Shown piece by piece: positions 1-6,317 of a DNA stretch of 11,438 nt (the first letter of the stretch is position 1; each line of letters starts with the position of its first letter). The stretch covers positions 1-11,438 of the forward strand of contig CAJIYV010000071.1 in NCBI GenBank assembly GCA_905181745.1, written 5' to 3'. Below the pieces are notes generated by a model that did not search any database, was not told the DNA's origin, and was given only the letters and a program-made list of their open reading frames with translations. Position numbers and translations under genes: made by a program. This DNA is from an uncultured Actinomycetes bacterium (lineage in GTDB: Bacteria > Actinomycetota > Actinomycetes > S36-B12).

Positions 1-515
1 TGCCGACCCATGACTTCACAAATCAAAATGCGGTGATGTGACTCGGCAGTTGTGTGTAGTCGATCCATTGCTTCGGTCGCAATGGTTACCGCGGTATCGA
101 ACCCAAATGTGTAGTCGGTTCCGCTCAGGTCGTTATCAATTGTTTTAGGCACACCAACAACCGGGAATCCCAATTGAGTCAATGCCGTTGCAACGCCGAG
201 AGTGTCCTCCCCGCCAATAGCAATTAGTGCATCAACTCCCAGTTCGGCTAGATTGGCGGTGATCTGCTCCACTCCACCGTCAACCTTGATCGGGTTGGTG
301 CGCGAGGAACCCAAAATCGTGCCACCTCGGGGCAGGATCCCGCGGACGGTGTCAATGTCCAGGTCCATGGTGAGCCCTTCAAGTGGGCCTTTCCAGCCAT
401 CTCGGAAACCCAGAAACTCAAAGCCATAATCGGTGACCCCGCGGCGCACCACGGCGCGAATTACCGCGTTCAGCCCTGGGCAATCTCCGCCACCTGTGAG
501 AACTCCAACGCGCAT
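1..515 (-). CDS. pfkA: 6-phosphofructokinase, probably pyrophosphate-dependent (partial, C-terminus beyond window)
   Basis: Phosphorylates fructose-6-phosphate to fructose-1,6-bisphosphate in the cytoplasm (glycolysis). The first 171 residues are present; the family is usually about 340. Visible motifs are the N-terminal phosphate-donor loop TGGGDCPGLN (residues 7-16), GGEDT (101-105), the catalytic PKTIDND (123-129, with Asp127) and MGR (169-171), all in register with E. coli PfkA numbering. Residue 104 is Asp and residue 124 is Lys. In the family, Gly at these sites goes with ATP use, while Asp104 and Lys124 go with pyrophosphate use, as in the Amycolatopsis enzyme. I therefore infer a PPi donor and reversible action. 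ATG at 515 is chosen because AAAGGTG lies about 6 bases upstream; the in-frame ATG at 521 would touch that site. The gene is divergent from glpK with about 100 bases between them. Confidence 0.93.
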   Translation of the reverse strand, partial: MRVGVLTGGGDCPGLNAVIRAVVRRGVTDYGFEFLGFRDGWKGPLEGLTMDLDIDTVRGILPRGGTILGSSRTNPIKVDGGVEQITANLAELGVDALIAIGGEDTLGVATALTQLGFPVVGVPKTIDNDLSGTDYTFGFDTAVTIATEAMDRLHTTAESHHRILICEVMGR

Positions 516-535
516 CTGCATCACCTTTTACCTTT

Positions 536-553
536 TTGCACCCGTTGCACCGG
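536..553. repeat. tandem 9-bp direct repeat TTGCACC(C/G)G
   Basis: TTGCACCCG (536-544) is followed directly by TTGCACCGG (545-553), differing at one position. The repeat lies just upstream of the pfkA ribosome-binding site, so it would fall in the pfkA leader or promoter. The second copy also takes part in a small inverted repeat, ACCCG (540-544) with CGGGT (551-555). Its role is unknown; it could be a regulator site or chance. Confidence 0.35.
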
Positions 554-576
554 GTCTTTCTCCCGAGACTTTGTGA

Positions 577-590
577 TGTAAACGCTATCA
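577..590. promoter_or_regulatory. candidate LacI-family (cre-like) operator between pfkA and glpK
   Basis: The 14 bases TGTAAACGCTATCA fit the cre consensus TGWAARCGYTWNCW at every position and have the central CG typical of LacI-family operators. They sit inside a wider 19-bp imperfect palindrome with arms GTGAT (573-577) and ATCAC (587-591). The site is 28 bases before the glpK start and 62 bases before the pfkA start, so one bound repressor could affect both. CcpA itself is a Firmicutes protein; in an actinobacterium another LacI-family sugar regulator would be expected. The match is seen directly; binding is inferred. Confidence 0.5.
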
Positions 591-605
591 CGCTGGCCTT
601 GCCGG

Positions 606-611
606 TATTCT
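606..611 (+). promoter_or_regulatory. candidate -10 element for leaderless glpK transcript
   Basis: TATTCT fits the TANNNT -10 pattern. It ends 7 bases before the GTG at 619, the spacing expected when transcription starts at the first base of the start codon. No Shine-Dalgarno sequence precedes that GTG, which agrees with a leaderless mRNA, common in Actinobacteria. No good -35 is visible; its expected place (about 583-588) falls within the LacI-type operator. Confidence 0.4.
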
Positions 612-618
612 CAGTTCC

Positions 619-2139
619 GTGCCAAGCTCAGATCGAATTCTCACCATTGACGCAGGAACAACTGGAATCACCGCTTTACTGGTTTCCCAGCACGGATTGA
701 TTACCGCCAAGGGCTATCAGGAGTTCCCCCAGCACTTCCCGGACGAAGGATGGGTTGAGCACGATTTGAGTGAAATGTGGAATGCCACCCGTGAAGCCAC
801 CGCACTGGCATTGGCCGCGCACCGGGCAGAACATGACAGCCCGGCCGAGATCGTTGCCGTAGGAATAACAAATCAGCGAGAGACCGCATGTTTTTGGGAC
901 CGGGAAACACTGGGTTCCCCCCGGCGAGCCATAGTGTGGCAGGACCGACGCAGCGCCGGAATCTGTCAGCGGCTAATCGACACTGGAATCGAACCCCGTG
1001 TCCGCGAGCTCACCGGCTTGCGCCTTGACCCCTACTTCACGGCGACAAAGTTGATGTGGGTAAAAGAGAATGATCCGCACACTTGGGCGCAAGTTGTTTC
1101 GGGACGGGTTGCGATCGGAACCGTGGATTCCTATTTGATCGCTCGCATGACGCGCGGACTTGAACACCTCACCGATCACACGAATGCTTCACGCACCCTT
1201 CTCTACGACATTAATTCTGGCACGTGGAATCGTGAGTTACTGGAACTTTTTGGCGTACCCGAGGAAGCGCTACCCACGATCGTTGCGTCCTATGGAACGG
1301 TTGCGCGTACCGATCCCGATGTGTTTCTCGGCCTTGATGTGCCGATCAGCGGGATCGCGGGAGACCAACAGGCCGCACTTGTTGGTCATGCGGGATTTAG
1401 TGCAGATAGCGTCAAATGCACCTATGGAACTGGCTCATTTTTACTGTTACACACTGGGGAAAAAATCATTCATTCCGCTCACGGTCTGCTCACCACAGTT
1501 GCGCTGGCCCACCCGAACCAGTCTGAGCCAGACGCTTGTGAGCGTAGAGACTTTGCAATCGAGGGCTCTATTTTCGTCACCGGTGCCGCGGTTCAATGGC
1601 TGCGGGACGGGCTCGGAATAATCCAGGATTCCTCAGAAGTCGAGGAACTGGCCCGAACCGTTCCCGATTCTGGTGGGGTTGTTTTCGTCCCTGCACTGAC
1701 CGGCCTTGGCGCACCAGACTGGGATCCCCACGCGCGAGGACTCATCATCGGAATAAGCCGCGGGACAACCGCTGCACATCTTGCGCGGGCAACACTTGAG
1801 GCGATTGCCCTTGAAGTCCGCGATGTAATTGATTTGATGATCCAAGAAACCGGTGTCGAGCTCCCATATCTCGCGATTGATGGCGGGGCTTCACTCAATG
1901 ATTTGTTATGCCAGCTTCAAGCTGATATCACGCAATTGCCCATCAAAAGATCAGAACAGGTAGAAACCACCGGACTTGGTGCAGCTTTCCTGGCCGGACT
2001 CGGAACTGGATTTTGGAAAAATACCGAAGAGATTTCACGCTTGACCCGAATCTCTCGTGAATTCCTCCCCGAGGCCAATCGTGAAGACCTCTATCTTCAC
2101 TGGCGCGCGGCCGTCTCCCGGTCGCTCAACTGGTCGTAA
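619..2139 (+). CDS. glpK: glycerol kinase (FGGY family)
   Basis: Transfers phosphate from ATP to glycerol to give sn-glycerol-3-phosphate, in the cytoplasm, feeding glycolysis and phospholipid synthesis. The 506 residues match the usual family length. Visible signatures are the phosphate-binding DAGTTG (residues 11-16), GWVEHD, GITNQRET, IVWQDRR, LDPYFTATKL, the GlpK-typical GDQQAAL with the catalytic-base Asp249, YGTGSF, VPALTGLGAPDWDP and the ATP-binding DGGASLND near the C-terminus. The glycerol-specific motifs favour GlpK over xylulokinase or other FGGY sugar kinases. The start is GTG at 619, which puts the DAGTTG loop at the normal distance; there is no Shine-Dalgarno, so the message is probably leaderless. 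No glpF or glpD is next to it. It is divergent from pfkA across a shared operator and convergent with the acyltransferase, with 19 bases between stops and no obvious terminator. Confidence 0.95.
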   Translation: MPSSDRILTIDAGTTGITALLVSQHGLITAKGYQEFPQHFPDEGWVEHDLSEMWNATREATALALAAHRAEHDSPAEIVAVGITNQRETACFWDRETLGSPRRAIVWQDRRSAGICQRLIDTGIEPRVRELTGLRLDPYFTATKLMWVKENDPHTWAQVVSGRVAIGTVDSYLIARMTRGLEHLTDHTNASRTLLYDINSGTWNRELLELFGVPEEALPTIVASYGTVARTDPDVFLGLDVPISGIAGDQQAALVGHAGFSADSVKCTYGTGSFLLLHTGEKIIHSAHGLLTTVALAHPNQSEPDACERRDFAIEGSIFVTGAAVQWLRDGLGIIQDSSEVEELARTVPDSGGVVFVPALTGLGAPDWDPHARGLIIGISRGTTAAHLARATLEAIALEVRDVIDLMIQETGVELPYLAIDGGASLNDLLCQLQADITQLPIKRSEQVETTGLGAAFLAGLGTGFWKNTEEISRLTRISREFLPEANREDLYLHWRAAVSRSLNWS

Positions 2140-2158
2140 TGAAGTCAGCGCGACGAAC

Positions 2159-2872
2159 TCAGCTCAACGAACTAGCAGCATCGGCCTGCTCGCCTTGAGA
2201 AATTAACTCTTTGGCCCGCGTGGCGTACATGTCCACATACTCTTGACCCGACAAGGTCATGAGTTCATACATGACTTCATCTGTTACCGAACGCAACACA
2301 AATCGATCATCTTCTAATCCTTCATAACGACTGAAGTCCAGTGGCTTCCCAATCCTGATTCCCACCCGCATCAGTTGTGGTCGCAACTTTCCTGGGGGCT
2401 GAATTTCATAAGTGTTGATCATGGCCACAGGCACAATCGGGGCATGTGCTTCAAGTGCCATTCGGGCGAGGCCGGTCTTGCCTCGGTAAAGAATTCCGTT
2501 AGGTGAACGTGTCCCTTCAGGGTAAATCCCCAAAACATTTCCCGCATTCAACACTCCCAATGCTGTGTGGATCGCAGCCTCAGATGCCCGGCCCCCAGTG
2601 CGATCAACTGGTAACTGACCGACGCCGCGCATGAACAGCTTGGTGAGGTAGCCCTTGATTCCTTTTCCAGTGAAGTAATCACTCTTGGCCAAATATGCCA
2701 TGGGCCGCTTAACCGGCAACGCCAGATAGAAGGAGTCAGAAAAGCTCAAATGATTACTCGCCAGAATCATCCCACCGGATTCGGGCATATTTTCTTGGCC
2801 TTCAACCCAGGGGCGGAAAAGGACCTTGAGCCACGGGCCGAGAATAATTGTCTTAATAATCCAGTACAGCAT
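2159..2872 (-). CDS. plsC: 1-acyl-sn-glycerol-3-phosphate acyltransferase-like (PlsC/LPLAT family)
   Basis: Predicted to move an acyl chain from acyl-CoA or acyl-ACP to lysophosphatidic acid or a related lysolipid at the inner face of the membrane. The 237 residues carry the acyltransferase box NHLSFSD, with the His41-x4-Asp46 catalytic pair, and the glycerophosphate-binding YPEGTRSP (residues 118-124). A hydrophobic N-terminus (about 1-20) fits membrane attachment. The start at 2872 is supported by a strong GGGAGGAGGG about 7 bases upstream. The exact acceptor cannot be read from sequence, and several plsC paralogues are usual in Actinobacteria. The gene is divergent from the esterase at 3018; plsC-type genes hold a comparable place in the mycobacterial and corynebacterial version of this locus. 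Confidence 0.88.
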   Translation of the reverse strand: MLYWIIKTIILGPWLKVLFRPWVEGQENMPESGGMILASNHLSFSDSFYLALPVKRPMAYLAKSDYFTGKGIKGYLTKLFMRGVGQLPVDRTGGRASEAAIHTALGVLNAGNVLGIYPEGTRSPNGILYRGKTGLARMALEAHAPIVPVAMINTYEIQPPGKLRPQLMRVGIRIGKPLDFSRYEGLEDDRFVLRSVTDEVMYELMTLSGQEYVDMYATRAKELISQGEQADAASSLS

Positions 2873-2909
2873 GCGTGAGCCCTCCTCCCGATCCGAAATG
2901 TTCCACCGA

Positions 2910-2915
2910 ATCCTA
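2910..2915 (-). promoter_or_regulatory. candidate -10 element for the plsC-type gene
   Basis: On the minus strand 2915-2910 reads TAGGAT, a typical actinobacterial -10 hexamer, giving a leader of about 30 bases before the start at 2872. The -35 region is AT-rich without a clear consensus, so this is tentative. Confidence 0.35.
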
Positions 2916-2979
2916 AGGCCGGCGCCAAGGTCGAAAATTTGGTGGTCCTTAGTCGCTGGCTGATCATAGGCGTACGCTC

Positions 2980-2988
2980 TGGTATAAA
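2980..2988 (+). promoter_or_regulatory. candidate extended -10 promoter for the esterase unit
   Basis: TGGTATAAA combines a near-consensus -10 (TATAAA, 2983-2988) with an upstream TG extension one base away. This would start transcription about 25 bases before the ATG at 3018. The -35 is poor (CTGATC around 2960), as is common with extended -10 promoters. Confidence 0.5.
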
Positions 2989-3017
2989 TTAGGAATCGAA
3001 CGAATCAGGAGGTCGTA

Positions 3018-3797
3018 ATGCCACTGGCTCACGGGGCTCAACCTTGGAGTTTTGACTCACAGGGCCCAGACGCTCACATTGGCGTGCTCATGATTCACGG
3101 GTTCACCGGATCCCCCGCCTCGATGACCCCGTGGGGTAAGTCGCTCAGCACATACGGGTGGTCAATTCGAGTACCAAGGCTTCCCGGACACGGCTCCCGT
3201 TGGCAAGACATGAACCTCACCACTTGGGAAGACTGGTACTCCGAAGTTGAACGAAATTTGCGTGAACTCCAGGCCACGTCCGATCAAGTGTTTATTTGTG
3301 GACTATCCATGGGTGGTTCGCTGGCCCTTCGGCTCGCCCAACAGCACGGTGAGGAAATTTCCGGCCTCGTATTAGTCAACCCGGCCGTTCACTCCGAACG
3401 CCCCGAACGGCACGTACTCCCAATTATCTCCAAGTTTGTTAAGGCATTCCCAGGGATTTCCAACGATATTGCTAAACCCGGACAAGACGAAGTGGCCTAC
3501 ACAAAGATACCCCTTAAAGCAGCCCACTCACTTGCGCAGTTGTGGAAAAACATCAAAACTGACATAGCAGAGGTGACCCAGCCCGTATTGCTGTTTCGTA
3601 GCTTGGCTGACCACCTTGTTGAAGCATCCAATGCGCAATGGATCCTCGACCATATTTCCAGCACTGACAAGAAAGAGGTGCTCCTTGAAAATTCCTTCCA
3701 CGTTGCGACGCTCGATTACGACGCCGAAATCATTGAAACCATGAGCGCCGACTTCATTAAAAGTCACGTCAGGGTCGAGCCGGATCTCACCCCATGA
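3018..3797 (+). CDS. alpha/beta-hydrolase, carboxylesterase / monoacylglycerol-lipase-like
   Basis: Serine hydrolase expected to cleave acyl esters such as monoacylglycerols or short-chain esters, probably cytoplasmic since no signal peptide is seen. In 259 residues the full catalytic set is visible: HGFTGSP (27-33) for the oxyanion hole, the nucleophile Ser97 in GLSMGG, Asp198 in SLADH and His228 in SFHVATLD. This arrangement resembles the Est30/thermostable carboxylesterase group. The start is firm: ATG at 3018 with AGGAGGT at 3007-3013. It is followed directly by a small membrane-protein gene through a 4-base ATGA overlap, so the two are co-translated. With the nearby acyltransferase and acyl-CoA synthetase, a role in acyl-lipid turnover is a reasonable inference; the natural substrate is not known. 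Confidence 0.88.
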   Translation: MPLAHGAQPWSFDSQGPDAHIGVLMIHGFTGSPASMTPWGKSLSTYGWSIRVPRLPGHGSRWQDMNLTTWEDWYSEVERNLRELQATSDQVFICGLSMGGSLALRLAQQHGEEISGLVLVNPAVHSERPERHVLPIISKFVKAFPGISNDIAKPGQDEVAYTKIPLKAAHSLAQLWKNIKTDIAEVTQPVLLFRSLADHLVEASNAQWILDHISSTDKKEVLLENSFHVATLDYDAEIIETMSADFIKSHVRVEPDLTP

Positions 3798-4213
3798 CAA
3801 TTACTCCGCCGGACCCAGAAGATGCTCAAGAACCCGAAGAAAAGGACGCGGCTTGGGAATCAATCGTTGCCGATCTCAGTGGGCAAATTGATTTGGGACC
3901 CCACTTCCGAAATGATCCGACCCCACAAGAACTCATACCCCAACCCGACTACATCGACGAGTACTTTGACGAGGGATATGAGCCTCCCGAAGCTCCGCCG
4001 CTTCGGGTTCCCACCGATGCGATTGCCCGCTTCGCGTGGGCCGGGGCTCTCGGTGGCCCAATAGTGATGCTCCTGGGTTACCTCCTCGGTCTTGGTGGCG
4101 TTATTTCAACCGCGGGTTTGGTCGCGACAATTGGAGGATTTGCTTTCTTGATTTCGCGCCGAGACGAACACATTCCACCCGGCGAAGACTTTGGCGATGG
4201 CGCTGTCGTCTAA
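3794..4213 (+). CDS. small two-helix membrane protein of unknown function
   Basis: 139 residues. The first 75 are acidic and proline-rich with no recognisable domain. Two hydrophobic stretches follow (about 79-98 and 101-121), separated by a short Gly-rich turn, then Arg-Arg and an acidic tail ending DGAVV. The predicted topology is a helical hairpin with both ends in the cytoplasm. The overall plan (acidic tail, hairpin, acidic end with DGAVV) is familiar from uncharacterised actinobacterial proteins, but I do not know a function. The ATG overlaps the esterase stop as ATGA, indicating translational coupling. Its TAA stop overlaps the stop of the convergent glucokinase gene. Confidence 0.82.
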   Translation: MTITPPDPEDAQEPEEKDAAWESIVADLSGQIDLGPHFRNDPTPQELIPQPDYIDEYFDEGYEPPEAPPLRVPTDAIARFAWAGALGGPIVMLLGYLLGLGGVISTAGLVATIGGFAFLISRRDEHIPPGEDFGDGAVV

Positions 4214-5187
4214 TTTTCTGATGAGAACTTGATGCGGGCAAGATCTGCCGCACCCACAATCCCGGCCTTATTTCCTAACTCGGCAACGTGAATTTTGGGA
4301 ATCGGCCGGTACTGCTTACCAATTATTCGGTCGGCGAGAGATGCTCGGGCACTGGGCAAAAAGAATTCGCTGGCTTCACTCGCTCCACCACCGATCACAA
4401 ATATTTGCGGATCCAGAATCGCACTCAGACTGGCCAGCCCCCGGCCAAGCCACTCCCCAAGTCGATCCAAGACTTCAATTGCAACCGGGTCGCCTAACTG
4501 CGCCGCATGAGTCACGTGTTCGCCTTGGACCCCTTCAGGGGTTCCGTCACCGAGGGACAACAGCACCTGGGCATCAAAAAGTCTTTCTGTTGCCATGGCG
4601 CGCGCATCTCGTACCAGCGCATTGCCGCTTGCGTACTGCTCCCAGCAACCCTTGCGCCCACAGCCACACAGACGCCCGTTCGCGACAGCGCCCATATGAC
4701 CCACTTCACCGGCTGCTCCATGTGAGCCACGAAAGAGCTCACCGCCGAGCACAACTCCCCCGCCAATCCCAGTCCCAATCGTCACTGCGACAACGTCGCG
4801 GAAGCCCTCTCCGCCGCCAAAGCGCGCTTCGCCCCAGGCTGCAGCATTTCCATCATTTTCAACACGTACGGGCAAGCCGGTCGAATCTTCCAAAAGTGCC
4901 GCCACCGGGACGTCGGCCCACTGCAGATTGGGTGCATATAAAACTGTGGTGCTGCCCGCATCAACCGGACCGGCCACGCCAACGCCGATTCCGATGATTG
5001 CGTCGTCCACCTGGGAAATCGTTTCAGTGATCACCTGGGAAACAACTTCTAAGACACTGGACGCATCCGCGCGCGGGGTCTTCTTCCGCACCTTCGCCAA
5101 GATCTCGCCCTGGTCATTGACGATCCCAGCCAGAATCTTGGTGCCACCGATGTCGACCCCAACGCTGATTCCCACGGACGCAACCAT
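4210..5187 (-). CDS. glk: glucokinase, ROK family
   Basis: Phosphorylates glucose to glucose-6-phosphate with ATP in the cytoplasm; in Streptomyces the related GlkA also takes part in carbon catabolite control. The 325 residues show the ATP-binding DIGGTK (12-17), the sugar-site/catalytic END (110-112, Asp112), TIGTGIGGG (136-144), EVGH (161-164) with zinc ligand His164, and the ROK zinc motif CGCGRKGC (174-181). There is no DNA-binding N-terminus, so it is a kinase, not a ROK repressor. ATG at 5187 lacks a good Shine-Dalgarno. The stop of the previous gene lies nine codons upstream in the same frame, so translation probably depends on coupling. It is the last gene of the six-gene minus-strand run. 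Confidence 0.93.
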   Translation of the reverse strand: MVASVGISVGVDIGGTKILAGIVNDQGEILAKVRKKTPRADASSVLEVVSQVITETISQVDDAIIGIGVGVAGPVDAGSTTVLYAPNLQWADVPVAALLEDSTGLPVRVENDGNAAAWGEARFGGGEGFRDVVAVTIGTGIGGGVVLGGELFRGSHGAAGEVGHMGAVANGRLCGCGRKGCWEQYASGNALVRDARAMATERLFDAQVLLSLGDGTPEGVQGEHVTHAAQLGDPVAIEVLDRLGEWLGRGLASLSAILDPQIFVIGGGASEASEFFLPSARASLADRIIGKQYRPIPKIHVAELGNKAGIVGAADLARIKFSSEN

Positions 5188-5214
5188 AGCGGCGGCAACA
5201 ACAGCGAACCTCGC

Positions 5215-5508
5215 CTATGAACGAATAATCGGTAGCCACCTAATCTCATCTGCGGATACTTTCCCACCGGCGCCATTTAGCCGGCCACTTGCAACTGAGA
5301 CGCCACCCAACTCAGATCCCATCAGCCCCGATCCCATCAGCCCCGATCCATTGAGGCCAATTCCATTAAACAGTGCGAGCAACGGGGCGATATCCAGTCT
5401 GGCCATTTCACTCGGGATCAAATCGGTAATCGATTCAGGTGCCCCCACCGAGATCAACCAACTGCCCAGATCGTTGACCGATGCGTCTTCTTTACCGGGC
5501 TCACTCAT
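5215..5508 (-). CDS. hypothetical 97-residue protein with short GSGLM repeat
   Basis: I do not recognise a family. The first 50 residues look like a short folded region (SWLISVGAPESITDLIPSE). They are followed by a Gly/Ser/Met-rich stretch with GSGLM repeated and then decaying, and a hydrophilic end. I choose ATG at 5508 because it overlaps the TGA stop of the ArsA-like gene as ATGA; a GTG at 5520 in the same frame would add four residues. It lies between the ArsA-like gene and glucokinase in a tight run, which supports its being a real gene, but the low-complexity middle suggests a weakly constrained protein. It may be cytoplasmic; no signal peptide or membrane segment is seen. Confidence 0.6.
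   Translation of the reverse strand: MSEPGKEDASVNDLGSWLISVGAPESITDLIPSEMARLDIAPLLALFNGIGLNGSGLMGSGLMGSELGGVSVASGRLNGAGGKVSADEIRWLPIIRS
5315..5359. repeat. 15-bp in-frame tandem repeat, two exact copies plus a degenerate third
   Basis: GATCCCATCAGCCCC occurs at 5315-5329 and again, unchanged, at 5330-5344. A diverged copy beginning GATCCATTGAG follows at 5345-5359. The period is five codons, so copy-number change adds or removes one Gly-Ser-Gly-Leu-Met unit of the 97-residue protein without a frameshift. Confidence 0.9.
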
Positions 5509-6317
5509 GATCTTGGCCACTCGCTTTCATCGACAGTAAAATCGATCGTCATCTTATTTTTAAACAATTGCACGACCCCAGGTTCCATCCGAGAACATGC
5601 GGCCGGCAATTCGACGAAATGCCGCACACCACCAAGATCAAGTACAAGATGGTTGCGCAGAATCCCCACAGCTAATTCCGTGCTTCCCACACCTTTCCAT
5701 TTTAACTGGAACGAAAAGATGGACCGTTCCCGTTCAACCAGCGTCCCGGTGTCCTTAAATACCTTTACCGATTCGTATCGTGATTTCCATTTGGTGGACA
5801 GTGGCTTGCGAGCAGAGGTTGGCCACGCCCTTTGCAACTGGAGGGCATCACAGCCAACACCGACAAGAGCCAACTGGGTGAGCGATCTGAACAACGCTTT
5901 AGGGCTTGGTCGATATTCGGTAAAATTCAATTGAAGTTGCGATCCAGTTACCCGAATGAGCGCCCGGTCGATCATGGTCATCAAATCCATCAGGTGAACT
6001 CGTCCCTCATTTTTGCCCAGCCCGCACCAGATGGCGAATTCTTCCGAATCGATTTGGCTCAGAGCCAGGTGAATGGATTCAAGGTCACTCACCGCTTGCG
6101 CCAGCTGGTTCACAGATGCAAAATCAACTTGCTGTCGATCGGACAGAAGTGAAAAAACGCCCCGAGAAAGGTTCAGGCCGTCGAGCACACCCGGTGTTGG
6201 AGTGAAGAACCCAAATGGTGCAGAGAGTGCACTGATCAATTGCACTAATGCGTCCGGGGTTGACCCTGGCACGCCTTCTGGTTCAACACCACAAGTGACG
6301 CGAAGGTCAGAGTGCAC
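5505..6317 (-). CDS. ArsA/Get3-like protein lacking the Walker A ATP-binding loop
   Basis: 270 residues. The C-terminal half resembles the actinobacterial ArsA-like ATPases found in this neighbourhood. Residues about 128-170 follow their 'V-R-L-V ... L-x-L-x-G-x-x-x-D-A-x-x-x-x-R-x-x-P' pattern (here LTQLALVGVGCDALQLQRAWP). Residues about 199-268 resemble the beta-rich HSP20-like ArsA C-terminal domain: repeated short strands, a GGVRHFVELP segment and a WPR end. Normal members are about 400 residues and begin with GKGGVGKTT; here no P-loop is present in the gene, and the space where it should lie is occupied by the intact SRPBCC gene, which overlaps by 11 bases. It is therefore unlikely to hydrolyse ATP. 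GTG at 6317 is the only upstream start in this frame, with a weak GCGGAA before it. The family call rests on remembered patterns and is moderate. Confidence 0.55.
   Translation of the reverse strand: MHSDLRVTCGVEPEGVPGSTPDALVQLISALSAPFGFFTPTPGVLDGLNLSRGVFSLLSDRQQVDFASVNQLAQAVSDLESIHLALSQIDSEEFAIWCGLGKNEGRVHLMDLMTMIDRALIRVTGSQLQLNFTEYRPSPKALFRSLTQLALVGVGCDALQLQRAWPTSARKPLSTKWKSRYESVKVFKDTGTLVERERSIFSFQLKWKGVGSTELAVGILRNHLVLDLGGVRHFVELPAACSRMEPGVVQLFKNKMTIDFTVDESEWPRS

Noticed and set aside
572..591. CRP/GlxR-like site (TGTGA and TCAC)
   Set aside because: The half-sites are 11 bases apart, while CRP-family sites have 6. The CG-centred LacI reading fits every position instead.
1160..1621. 153-residue frame within glpK on the same strand
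   Set aside because: It overlaps conserved glycerol kinase motifs in another frame, and the protein shows no domain.
4341..4997. 218-residue open frame on the plus strand inside glucokinase
   Set aside because: It is antisense to a well-conserved ROK kinase gene, is rich in Arg, His, Pro and Ser, and has no recognisable domain: a shadow of codon bias.
4928..5539. 203-residue open frame on the plus strand across the glk start and the 97-residue gene
   Set aside because: Antisense shadow with Thr/Pro/Ser-rich low-complexity sequence and no ribosome-binding site of note.
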